The notes under the pieces: generated by a model | Told to the model about the DNA's origin: nothing | Seen by the model: only the letters and a program-made list of their open reading frames with translations | The model's database searches: none | Shown here: piece by piece, positions 1 through 5,200 of the stretch | Numbering within the stretch: position 1 is the stretch's first letter | Layout of the letters: each line of letters opens with the position of its first letter | From: a bacterium MnTg04 | GTDB lineage: Bacteria; Pseudomonadota; Gammaproteobacteria; Steroidobacterales; MnTg04 | Direction: 5' to 3' | DNA length: 5,915 bases | Assembly: GCA_008975185.1 (NCBI GenBank) | Contig: BFAU01000006.1 | Coordinates: forward strand, 1-5,915 | Made by a program: the position numbers and the translations under genes

Positions 1-120
1 GTTCACTCACAGGCGCACCTCAATTGGGTCGCCAGAGAACTTAACGAACGACCGAGGAAAACGTTAAACTTCGAGACACCGGCAGAACGATTTGCCGCAT
101 GTGTTGCGTCGACCGGTTGA
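1..120 (+). CDS. IS30-family transposase, C-terminal fragment (cut by window edge)
   Basis: The reading frame is open from the first base and ends in TGA at 118-120. It encodes the last 39 residues of an IS30-type transposase (VHSQAHLNWVARELNERP... to ...ACVASTG). The DNA is identical to codons 349-387 of the complete transposase at 2024-3187. The segment follows the catalytic Glu, so no active-site residue lies in the window. Whether the gene is whole further left or is a remnant cannot be told here. Identity with the downstream copy implies recent transposition or gene conversion. The family assignment rests on that copy and is secure. Confidence 0.9.
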   Translation, partial: VHSQAHLNWVARELNERPRKTLNFETPAERFAACVASTG

Positions 121-127
121 AATGGCA
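1..127 (+). repeat. Direct repeat of IS right end (partner 3068-3194)
   Basis: Bases 1-127 match 3068-3194 without a difference, and the match stops abruptly at 128/3195. The repeat covers the transposase 3' end plus seven bases beyond its stop codon. The point of divergence places the outer right boundary of the insertion sequence at or within a base or two of 127/3194. Both copies point the same way and flank the gene at 306-1745. The repeat may continue left of the window. Confidence 0.95.
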
Positions 128-128
128 A

Positions 129-140
129 CCCAAAGCGGAC
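129..140 (+). repeat. AAGCGGAC-type intergenic repeat unit beside the partial IS
   Basis: CCCAAAGCGGAC directly follows the IS right end. It matches, with one difference, CCCAAAGCGGCC at 1914-1925 in the repeat cluster downstream of the HEAT-protein gene. A shorter AAGCGG occurs at 238-243. The rest of 128-305 shows no gene. A TAATAC/TATGCT stretch near 190-203 could be a -10 box for the next gene but lacks a convincing -35. Confidence 0.55.
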
Positions 141-305
141 GTTCCTGGTTAGCCAGATAAAGGTACGTTATGCGACACCTTTTTCCCCTAATACTTGTAT
201 GCTGCGTTCGTAATCGACCTAGACAGGCACACCATTGAAGCGGTCTGGCGCCACGCCGAATGACCGGCGGCCGACGAACAGCGGGTTTTCGCTGAGGACG
301 GAGTG

Positions 306-1745
306 ATGAATGCCATGCGATTGACTCTTGCGTTACTCCTGCTAAGCACGTTCGTACTCACCGCGCATAGTCATCAAGTTGATGAACAAGTCCCTAGCGC
401 AGCCGTCGCCTGTGTATCCACCGGACAAAATGACTCGCATGTCGTAACTGACGCGGCACGCACAGACCTCGATCGGTTAGTCAGTACAGATGCTGAAGTA
501 AGACGCAAAGCTCTGGCCGAACTGGCGCTGGAAATCTATTCTGGCACACCACAATCCGAAGGCAAATACAGCAACTACGGTGACACAATATTTCCATATC
601 TGCTTCAGGTAATTGATGACTTGGACGATCCCTTTTCACATTACGCCGTCGAAGCGATATTTTGGTTGGGCACGTACAACCAAATTCGGGTTGAGCTAGA
701 TTCGTCTGAGCTGGATGACATTGGGAAACGGGAAGTAAATCAGCAATTGGAAGAAATCGACCATTATCCGATACCAAGCGATTATGCCCCGTTGAAAGAA
801 GCACTCGTAAACGCACTCAGACATAGTGAGGATAATCGGGCGAGATACTGGGCTGCACAGGCATTGGTCGACGGGTTTGAGCCAGTTTCGGAGATTGAAA
901 GGGTATTGGTCACACAATTCCCACTCGAAGAAGCCAATTGGAGGGTGCAGTCCGCCATCATGGGCAGTCTCTCTGAGATTGCAGATCGAAATGAAATAGA
1001 ACGAGCGACGGAACTAACAATAATTGAAGCTCTTGCATCTCCGAATTTAAAAACTCGGGAGACAGCGGTACGGATAGTCAGAACGCATCAGTTTGATGGC
1101 GGACTAGAACGTCTGATAGAAAGTATACCTGCGGCTAGTGACGCCATAGAGCTTAGACAATTGCTTAGTTCTATCTTCTCATTCAGTAAGATTTACGACG
1201 TTCATATTGTCGAACTCGAGAAAGCAGCGGCCAACACCGATGATGAAGAGAGGAAGAAGGAGATACGGTCAACAATTGAACAAATCAGATACGCAAGCAC
1301 CGATACGATACACCACTTCGGGCTTGTCGAATTGACGCAGAGTTCGATCATTCTCCATACGGCCCATCGCGGACTCAGGCCCGGCACTCCAATTGCTGTC
1401 ATCGGATCGGATATTGATCTCTATGTCGCGGCCCGGGTCGATGCCAAATTGCAAAAGGTGGCCGACACATCGATTAGCTCGCATCCGGTGGTCGCGTACT
1501 ACGTAGGGATGCGCGCCCACACACTGCTCCCCGAGCTTATAGAAAACGCCGTTGTTTACTTTTCACCGGACTCTCTTGCCTTTCCCGTGTCGAGCCTGGT
1601 GCATTCGAGCTGCACATCTAACGAGGGAATCCACCACACCGTCTGGTCAACAGGCGACTCAGGACGGATTCGCGTGTGGTCTGCTTACCAGCACCTAGGG
1701 TACGGGGTGGAGCCGAGTTGCTCAGACGATGATTTGGCCGAGTAA
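306..1745 (+). CDS. Exported HEAT/ARM-like repeat protein with unknown C-terminal domain
   Basis: The product of 479 residues is not recognised as a named protein. Residues 5-22 (RLTLALLLLSTFVLTAHS) form a Sec-type signal peptide with likely cleavage after AHS, so it should be periplasmic or outer-membrane associated. No lipobox is seen. Residues about 50-330 are alpha-helical and repeat-like (for example DAEVRRKALAELALEIY, SHYAVEAIFWLG, NRARYWAAQALVDG, WRVQSAIMGSLSEI, KTRETAVRIVR), the pattern of HEAT/ARM repeats that serve as binding scaffolds. Residues about 335-479 look beta-rich (GLRPGTPIAVIGSDIDLYVAARVDA) and contain Cys436 and Cys472, a possible disulphide. No catalytic motif is visible. 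ATG 306 is preferred because GAGGA (294-298) lies 7 bases upstream. GTG 303 and ATG 315 are alternatives. The gene stands alone between two same-direction IS30 ends, and its base composition is less GC-rich than the galU region, suggesting transfer. No terminator with a T-run follows it. Confidence 0.85.
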   Translation: MNAMRLTLALLLLSTFVLTAHSHQVDEQVPSAAVACVSTGQNDSHVVTDAARTDLDRLVSTDAEVRRKALAELALEIYSGTPQSEGKYSNYGDTIFPYLLQVIDDLDDPFSHYAVEAIFWLGTYNQIRVELDSSELDDIGKREVNQQLEEIDHYPIPSDYAPLKEALVNALRHSEDNRARYWAAQALVDGFEPVSEIERVLVTQFPLEEANWRVQSAIMGSLSEIADRNEIERATELTIIEALASPNLKTRETAVRIVRTHQFDGGLERLIESIPAASDAIELRQLLSSIFSFSKIYDVHIVELEKAAANTDDEERKKEIRSTIEQIRYASTDTIHHFGLVELTQSSIILHTAHRGLRPGTPIAVIGSDIDLYVAARVDAKLQKVADTSISSHPVVAYYVGMRAHTLLPELIENAVVYFSPDSLAFPVSSLVHSSCTSNEGIHHTVWSTGDSGRIRVWSAYQHLGYGVEPSCSDDDLAE

Positions 1746-1810
1746 GCGTCAAAACGCTATAGTTTCGAAAACAACGCTATCGCCCCAGAGCGTCCGATGA
1801 CCGCTCCTGG

Positions 1811-1925
1811 CCGAAAGCGGACTGTCAAAAATCGGCTTTTGCTCAAATCGAACGTCCGGTATACGCCCGAAAGCGGCCATTCAGTTGATATGATGTCGAA
1901 GGGCCGCTTTCGACCCAAAGCGGCC
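1811..1925. repeat. Cluster of AAGCGG(A/C)C intergenic repeats with hairpin
   Basis: The noncoding stretch 1746-1961 holds CCGAAAGCGGAC (1811-1822), CCGAAAGCGGCC (1867-1878), inverted GGCCGCTTTCG (1902-1912) and CCCAAAGCGGCC (1914-1925). A further GGCCGCTAACGAC at 1949-1961 abuts the IS. Units three and four form a perfect 9-bp stem, GGCCGCTTT/AAAGCGGCC, with a 6-base loop. This is a REP-like palindromic layout. There is no T-run, so it is not a classical terminator, although it is the only strong hairpin after the HEAT-protein gene. Before it, ACGCTAT occurs twice with a 20-bp period (1754-1760 and 1774-1780). Confidence 0.7.
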
Positions 1926-1948
1926 GTTGGGATGGTAGAGTCGTGAGG

Positions 1949-1961
1949 GGCCGCTAACGAC
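1949..1961 (+). repeat. Left arm of palindromic IS target site
   Basis: GGCCGCTAACGAC ends where the IS left end is inferred to begin. Its reverse complement matches the 13 bases just beyond the IS right end (3195-3207) at 12 of 13 positions. Joining the two arms would give a 26-bp palindrome. IS30 is known to favour palindromic target sites, so this reads as the pre-insertion target. The alternative is that these bases are the outermost part of long terminal inverted repeats. Confidence 0.55.
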
Positions 1962-1988
1962 GGTGACCTCAACTGATCAACGCAACAC
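1962..1988 (+). repeat. IS terminal inverted repeat, left
   Basis: The inner part TCAACTGATCAACGCAACAC (1969-1988) pairs with the reverse complement of 3168-3187 at 17 of 20 positions. Outside it, similarity falls off. It ends 35 bases before the transposase start codon. Confidence 0.7.
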
Positions 1989-2023
1989 TATCATCTTAAC
2001 CAGGATAGATGGAGTGATTGCAG

Positions 2024-3187
2024 ATGAGAAAAAAGTACAGTCGAGTTGGGTTCACGGCGGCACAGAAGACGGAGTTGTGGAACCGTTGGCAAAAGGGTGA
2101 AGGCCTTAAGTCGATTGGTAGAGTGTTCGGCAAGGGCTCGTCGTCCATTTACAGTCATTTATCACCTTATGGCGGTATTCGACCGCCGCCTCGACGACGT
2201 TCTCGGCGGTCACTGACACTGTCTGAGCGCGAAGAGATCTCGAGAGGGATTGTTGCACAGTGCTCGATACGGTCGATCGCAAGATCACTTGGGCGAGCAG
2301 CCTCGACAGTGAGTCGAGAGATCAGTCGCAACGGTGGTGATAATCGGTATCGGGCAGCGGCAGCGGATAAACGAGCCTGGCGCGAGGCGTTACGGCCGAA
2401 GCCGTGTAAGCTGGCGCGACACCCATGCTTGAGGCTCGCCGTCGAGAGAAAGCTCAGACACAACTGGGCGCCGGAGCAGATCGCCGGTTGGCTGAAGCGC
2501 CGCTACCCAGACAATGAGGCGTACCACGTGTCTCACGAGACGATCTATCGCAGTTTATTCGTTCAAGCCCGCGGTGTGCTTAAGAAAGAGCTGATGAAGC
2601 ATCTCCGCACGGGACGACCGATTCGTCGCTCCCGGCACGCCACCGCAAAGGCCGACCGTCGTGGGCAGATCCCCGATATGGTGCCGATCCGTGAGCGCCC
2701 GGCCTCGGTGGAGGATCGGGCGGTGCCGGGACACTGGGAAGGGGATCTCGTTGCCGGCTCCAATAACAGTTATATGGCGACCTTAGTGGAGCGGCACACG
2801 CGCTACGTGATGTTGGCGAAGATACCGAGTCGCGACACCGAGACGGTCATCAATGCGCTCATCAAGCAGGCGAACAAATTACCGCGGGAACTCTATCGAT
2901 CGTTGACCTGGGACCGAGGCAAAGAGCTCACCGATCACAAACGCTTTAGTCTGGCGACAGACATCAAGGTCTACTTCTGCGATCCACAAAGCCCTTGGCA
3001 ACGTGGCTCAAACGAAAACACCAATCGCTTACTCAGACAATATTTTCCGAAGCGTACGGACCTGTCAGTTCACTCACAGGCGCACCTCAATTGGGTCGCC
3101 AGAGAACTTAACGAACGACCGAGGAAAACGTTAAACTTCGAGACACCGGCAGAACGATTTGCCGCATGTGTTGCGTCGACCGGTTGA
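2024..3187 (+). CDS. IS30-family transposase (DDE)
   Basis: The enzyme has 387 residues, typical for IS30 transposases, and cuts and joins the IS ends through an RNase H-fold DDE site. The N-terminus holds two helix-turn-helix regions: residues about 8-48 (FTAAQKTELWNRW...SSSIYSHL) and about 63-105 (RSLTLSEREEISRGI...STVSREISRNGG, the HTH_38 type that binds the inverted repeats). The catalytic triad is visible: Asp241 in GHWEGDLV, Asp297 in LTWDRGKEL and Glu331 in QRGSNENTNRLLRQYFPK, with 33 residues between the second Asp and the Glu as expected for this family. ATG 2024 is preferred because GGAG (2011-2014) lies 9 bases upstream. An in-frame TTG at 2018 would be only 3 bases from it. The stop codon lies inside the right inverted repeat. 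No frameshift or internal stop is present. Confidence 0.95.
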   Translation: MRKKYSRVGFTAAQKTELWNRWQKGEGLKSIGRVFGKGSSSIYSHLSPYGGIRPPPRRRSRRSLTLSEREEISRGIVAQCSIRSIARSLGRAASTVSREISRNGGDNRYRAAAADKRAWREALRPKPCKLARHPCLRLAVERKLRHNWAPEQIAGWLKRRYPDNEAYHVSHETIYRSLFVQARGVLKKELMKHLRTGRPIRRSRHATAKADRRGQIPDMVPIRERPASVEDRAVPGHWEGDLVAGSNNSYMATLVERHTRYVMLAKIPSRDTETVINALIKQANKLPRELYRSLTWDRGKELTDHKRFSLATDIKVYFCDPQSPWQRGSNENTNRLLRQYFPKRTDLSVHSQAHLNWVARELNERPRKTLNFETPAERFAACVASTG

Positions 3188-3194
3188 AATGGCA
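3168..3194 (+). repeat. IS terminal inverted repeat, right
   Basis: The inner GTGTTGCGTCGACCGGTTGA (3168-3187) mirrors the left repeat and also encodes the last transposase codons and the stop. The outer AATGGCA (3188-3194) is shared with the partial copy at 121-127, so it belongs to the element or to a shared flank. Confidence 0.7.
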
Positions 3195-3207
3195 GTCGGT
3201 AGCGGCC
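3195..3207 (+). repeat. Right arm of palindromic IS target site
   Basis: GTCGGTAGCGGCC is the near-perfect inverse of 1949-1961. Its AGCGGCC core is the same motif as the intergenic repeat cluster upstream. It is followed by a GGCCGGCC palindrome (3204-3211). Confidence 0.55.
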
Positions 3208-3362
3208 GGCCACCATCATATCAGGCAAATGGCTGCTTTTGAGCACGTACCGGTCATTCAAAGTGAAGCATCTGGGCCACTGAAACGCCCTTGCCTACCG
3301 AATTCTAGTGAAGTGCTTCCAGTGCCCAGATTTGTCCGCGCCGGGGAGCCATATTTCTGAAG
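3208..3362. other. Gene-free stretch with long inverted repeat (possible RNA or gene remnant)
   Basis: No credible protein gene is seen. ATCTGGG-C-CACTG (3270-3282) pairs with CAGTGCCCAGAT (3320-3331) as a 12-bp stem with one bulged C and a loop of about 37 bases. The loop's 3' part has a smaller GAAG-TG-CTTC hairpin (3310-3319). AGTGAAG occurs directly repeated at 3262-3268 and 3307-3313. A rightward terminator follows 31 bases later. This could be a small RNA, the transcribed 3' end of a gene displaced by the IS, or another member of the intergenic repeat family. The sequence does not decide between them. Confidence 0.35.
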
Positions 3363-3386
3363 AGCCCTCTACCTGAGGGCTTTTTT
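3363..3386 (+). terminator. Rho-independent terminator, rightward
   Basis: AGCCCTC (3363-3369) pairs with GAGGGCT (3375-3381) around a TACCT loop and runs into TTTTTT. It is clearly directional for + strand transcripts. The nearest + strand gene is the IS transposase, whose stop is 175 bases upstream, so the terminator probably served an older unit or a small RNA. Confidence 0.8.
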
Positions 3387-3425
3387 GTTTGTTCAGATGC
3401 ATACTTGATCCGCCAGATACGGAAA

Positions 3426-3444
3426 ACCCCGGAAAACCCGGGGT
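3426..3444 (-). terminator. Second hairpin downstream of the SWIB gene
   Basis: ACCCCGG (3426-3432) and CCGGGGT (3438-3444) form a perfect 7-bp stem with a 5-base loop. Read leftward it is followed by a short TTTT, making it a weak backup terminator for the SWIB gene beyond its main terminator at 3478-3502. Confidence 0.4.
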
Positions 3445-3477
3445 CATCCGCAAATAATCCCATCCACCAACGGCACG

Positions 3478-3502
3478 AAAAAACAGCGCCGTCGGCGCTG
3501 TT
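3478..3502 (-). terminator. Rho-independent terminator of the SWIB gene
   Basis: On the - strand AACAGCGCC-GAC-GGCGCTGTT forms a 9-bp stem with a 3-base loop, followed by TTTTTT. It begins 2 bases after the TAG stop of the SWIB gene, so that gene is the end of its transcript. Confidence 0.9.
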
Positions 3503-3504
3503 GG

Positions 3505-3831
3505 CTATTCTACGTTTGCGCTGACCACAGCGGCCATTTGCATCATATCGATGGTGTCGCCTTCGTTCATGTTGCGCAGATCGGTAAGGTTGCCCGATTT
3601 GCTTGTGGAATTCGTGTTTTTAAACACCTTGAGCAATTTCGCGTCGGCTACGATAAATTTTCCGGCGTTTTCCGGTTTGCCGTTCGCAGACTTCGTTTGA
3701 AGTCCATTGGCTTTTATATAGTCCCAAAGTTTTTTTGTGATCTCAGTGCGGGGCAGCTCACTGACTCCACAAAATTCAGCCATATCGGCTTTAAGTTTAA
3801 CGGGTTTCATCAGTCCTTTTGGTTCCGCCAC
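3505..3831 (-). CDS. Small SWIB/MDM2-domain protein
   Basis: The product has 108 residues and consists almost wholly of one SWIB domain: GLMKPVKL (6-13), AEFCGVSELPRTEITKKLWDYIKANGLQ (18-45, given in the family-typical order), then KFIVADAKLLKVF (58-70) and a C-terminal helix MMQMAAVVSANV. This is the fold of the eukaryotic BAF60/SWIB subunit and MDM2. In bacteria it occurs alone or fused to topoisomerase in chlamydiae, with no settled role, although a protein-binding or nucleoid function is often proposed. Here a linker rich in polar residues (about 46-57 and 71-88) splits the domain. No signal peptide is present, so it is cytoplasmic. The start is GTG 3831, chosen because AAAGGAG lies 6 bases upstream. 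It is a single-gene unit with its own terminator, a perfect TATAAT and a CRP-type operator upstream. Confidence 0.88.
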   Translation of the reverse strand: MAEPKGLMKPVKLKADMAEFCGVSELPRTEITKKLWDYIKANGLQTKSANGKPENAGKFIVADAKLLKVFKNTNSTSKSGNLTDLRNMNEGDTIDMMQMAAVVSANVE

Positions 3832-3837
3832 GACAAG

Positions 3838-3844
3838 CTCCTTT
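3838..3844 (-). promoter_or_regulatory. Strong RBS fixing the GTG start of the SWIB gene
   Basis: AAAGGAG on the - strand lies 6 bases before the GTG at 3831-3829. This near-consensus Shine-Dalgarno supports a non-ATG start at this exact codon. Confidence 0.8.
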
Positions 3845-3890
3845 CATGATAGAGGTAAGTAATAATATAACTATTGAATATGACAAGGCC

Positions 3891-3896
3891 ATTATA
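3891..3896 (-). promoter_or_regulatory. Perfect -10 box (TATAAT) for the SWIB gene
   Basis: The - strand reads TATAAT, predicting a start near 3884 and a 5' leader of about 53 bases. The -35 position (about 3914-3919, CTCCAG) is far from consensus, as expected for an activator-dependent promoter. An alternative -35 TTGTCA (3886-3881) with a weak -10 lies closer to the gene. Confidence 0.5.
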
Positions 3897-3917
3897 CATC
3901 ACGGTTTCCGGAGCTGG

Positions 3918-3937
3918 AGTGTGAACTCCCTCACACT
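3918..3937. promoter_or_regulatory. CRP-type operator upstream of the SWIB gene
   Basis: AGTGTGA (3918-3924) and TCACACT (3931-3937) are perfect inverted arms with a 6-base spacer. They contain TGTGA-N6-TCACA, the full consensus core for cAMP receptor protein and its relatives such as Vfr. The centre is about 43.5 bases upstream of the start predicted from the TATAAT box, close to the -41.5 of class II activation. Confidence 0.55.
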
Positions 3938-4116
3938 ATGTCCGTAACCGGGACAGTTCCGGCGCAGGCCAGTGCCAAATCTACCGCATAAGGATGGGAA
4001 ATTCTATCGCGTTGGCGTGGCCAGGCGCGAGTCGGAACGGCGGCCAGAATCGTTGCTTATCCGGGAAAGTTACGAGTTCCGGCGGCGACGGCTAAGATGA
4101 GAAGCCTGCATTGCAC
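3938..4116. other. Intergenic stretch without recognised feature
   Basis: This lies between the SWIB regulatory region and the PEP-CTERM terminator. I see no RNA gene or credible protein. A loose direct similarity exists between CCGGGACAGTTCCGGCG (3952-3968) and a longer version ending CCGGCG at 4079-4084, with no clear meaning. Confidence 0.4.
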
Positions 4117-4143
4117 AAAAAAAACCCTGTCGGAGACAGGGCT
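4117..4143 (-). terminator. Rho-independent terminator of the PEP-CTERM gene
   Basis: On the - strand CCCTGTC-TCC-GACAGGG forms a 7-bp stem followed by eight T. It begins 35 bases after the stop codon. In the other direction it is followed by only CTTT, so it works mainly leftward. Confidence 0.9.
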
Positions 4144-4176
4144 TTAGAGGGATGGAATTGCGACTGATTGTTGTTG

Positions 4177-4832
4177 TTATTTGATTTTCCGGCGTCGAGC
4201 CAGGCCAAACCCGATCAGGCCGAGACCGAATAGCGCTATTGTTCCCGGTTCCGGTACGCTCGCATTTTTTGCATATATACTAAAATGGGAGATATCGGCA
4301 CAATTGCCAACGGATTCGATTCCTGTACAAGAACCGCCATTGGCGACCCAGGCGATAAGCCAGGAACCCGCATCCGATGCTGCGTGTCCGGCCCTTCGAA
4401 CAACCAAGCGGCCCAGCCAGGTGTATTGGCTGCTTTGATTACAATAACGAACGCATCGGCGGCAAACAAACTCGAATCGTAAGACCATGTGCCGGACGAA
4501 GCTGGCAAACCGCCGTCGCCCGTTATCGACAGGCCTATATCCGCACCTGAATGAACCAAAGAACCGTTCTCTTCGTCAACTTTTGATATAAACTCGAAAA
4601 GCATGCCATTAATCTCAAGACCGTCGCCAGATGGCCCCGGATCATTACCATCCAATGTACCAAAACACTCCGATGAGCCCCCTTGGTTGCCTGTCACATC
4701 AGCAGTGGAGACAATGTCAGTCAAAAGTCCGCCCGTACAATTGTAACTATCAATATTGAGCGGCACGCCAAACGCGGTTGGGCTGAGCCCGAAAAGCGCA
4801 AGCGTGACCAACAAGCCAATTACTTTTTTCAA
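4177..4832 (-). pseudogene. PEP-CTERM sorting-domain protein, frameshifted
   Basis: The N-terminal frame (from 4832) begins with a signal peptide (MKKVIGLLVTLALFGLSPTAFG) and continues through SSGTWSYDSSLFAADAFVIVIKAANTPGWAAWLFEG (residues 113-147, given in order), a pattern typical of PEP-CTERM proteins. The expected continuation (GSWLIAWV, NCADISHFSIYAKN, then VPEPGTIALFGLGLIGFG and ARRRKIK) is present but in another frame, ending in TAA/TGA-type stop at 4177. Crossing needs a -1 shift, as if one base were lost between about 4365 and 4405. Repaired, the protein would have about 218 residues. PEP-CTERM proteins are exported, cut and anchored or released by exosortase, and belong to polysaccharide matrices. 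Four Cys (31 and 56, plus two after the shift) may pair. The start is TTG 4832, with GGAG 8 bases upstream. The defect may be a real mutation, phase variation or a sequence error. A sigma-54 promoter, terminator and otherwise intact frames suggest the loss is recent or artefactual. Confidence 0.85.
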
Positions 4833-4840
4833 CCCGCCAA

Positions 4841-4844
4841 CTCC
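4841..4844 (-). promoter_or_regulatory. RBS supporting the TTG start of the PEP-CTERM gene
   Basis: GGAG on the - strand lies 8 bases before the TTG at 4832-4830, directly ahead of the KKVIGLL signal peptide. No ATG at a better distance precedes the signal peptide. Confidence 0.6.
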
Positions 4845-4924
4845 AATGCAATACCTGATTTTCTTGTGCGCTTCATTCTGTCTGCTTTTTTCAAAGCAAA
4901 TATTCGAATTACCAGACTAAATAA

Positions 4925-4940
4925 AGCAATTAACATGCCA
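4925..4940 (-). promoter_or_regulatory. Sigma-54 (RpoN) -24/-12 promoter of the PEP-CTERM gene
   Basis: The - strand reads TGGCATGTTAATTGCT, a full match to the sigma-54 consensus TGGCAYRNNNNTTGCW, with the GG and GC doublets at the required spacing. The transcription start would be near 4915, giving a leader of about 82 bases. Known PEP-CTERM genes of exosortase A systems are controlled by sigma-54 with the PrsK/PrsR two-component pair, which fits this location. Confidence 0.8.
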
Positions 4941-4972
4941 AAATCATAACTCATTGTTTTAGTGGGGTTTTT

Positions 4973-5015
4973 AATTTCTTAAACCTGAGGTCTTTCTGGG
5001 AATGTAAGAAATTCC
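4973..5015. promoter_or_regulatory. Inverted repeats upstream of the sigma-54 promoter (candidate activator site)
   Basis: AATTTCTTA (4973-4981) and TAAGAAATT (5005-5013) are perfect 9-bp inverted arms. Between them lies the small palindrome ACCTGAGGT (4983-4991), and the right arm overlaps GGAAT-N7-ATTCC (4999-5015). The block is about 58-100 bases upstream of the predicted start, where sigma-54 enhancer-binding proteins often bind. The protein is not identified by the sequence. Confidence 0.35.
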
Positions 5016-5200
5016 GACGACCGCAAAACAATATCAGCGCTTGCTTTGACGAGCTTTGTACACATTAGTAGGCGATTTTTCCTAACGGGTGTGGATCGAG
5101 TCAGGCAGCCAATTCAAATGAGAGCAATTATTTCTTATTTTTCAACTGCTTCAATCATAATATGAATCTATTGTCTCGATCAGGTCGAAACGAAATCGGC
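5016..5200. other. Intergenic stretch between galU and the PEP-CTERM promoter
   Basis: AT-rich DNA without a recognised gene. No hairpin with a T-run is visible after galU, so galU transcripts may end by another mechanism or read into the PEP-CTERM upstream region. Confidence 0.4.

Larger units (their letters stand above)
1962..3194 (+). mobile_element. Complete IS30-family insertion sequence
   Basis: The element is about 1.23 kb, the usual IS30-family size, with one transposase gene filling it. The right boundary comes from where the two copies in the window diverge (after 3194). The left boundary comes from aligning the terminal inverted repeats. The ends agree at 19 of 27 positions, with the strongest block being the inner ACGCAACAC. 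The outer bases agree poorly, so each boundary could be off by a few bases, and no unambiguous target duplication was found. GG at 1962-1963 and 3191-3192 would be a 2-bp duplication if the element is slightly shorter. The transposase is intact, so the element may be active. Confidence 0.85.

Noticed and set aside
181..210. Possible sigma-70 promoter for the HEAT-protein gene
   Set aside because: TAATAC/TATGCT-like -10 boxes are present but no acceptable -35 at the right distance; too weak to list.
2018..2023. TTG as transposase start
   Set aside because: It is only 3 bases from GGAG, whereas ATG 2024 is at a normal 9-base distance.
3166..3360. 64-residue + strand open frame overlapping the transposase end
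   Set aside because: It starts inside the transposase in another frame, crosses the IS boundary and has no RBS; chance frame.
3538..3849. 103-residue + strand open frame opposite the SWIB gene
   Set aside because: It is the antisense shadow of a well-supported SWIB domain and has no family features of its own.
3994..4095. 33-residue + strand open frame starting ATG in the SWIB/PEP-CTERM gap
   Set aside because: No properly spaced RBS, no recognisable sequence, and nothing around it suggests a gene.
4431..4488. Independent gene starting at 4488 for the PEP-CTERM tail
   Set aside because: The first 30-odd residues are a shadow of the upstream part of the same gene; PEP-CTERM proteins need the signal peptide found in the other frame.
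5093..5106. GG-N10-GC on the + strand resembling a sigma-54 promoter
   Set aside because: The surrounding bases do not fit the consensus and there is no + strand gene downstream.
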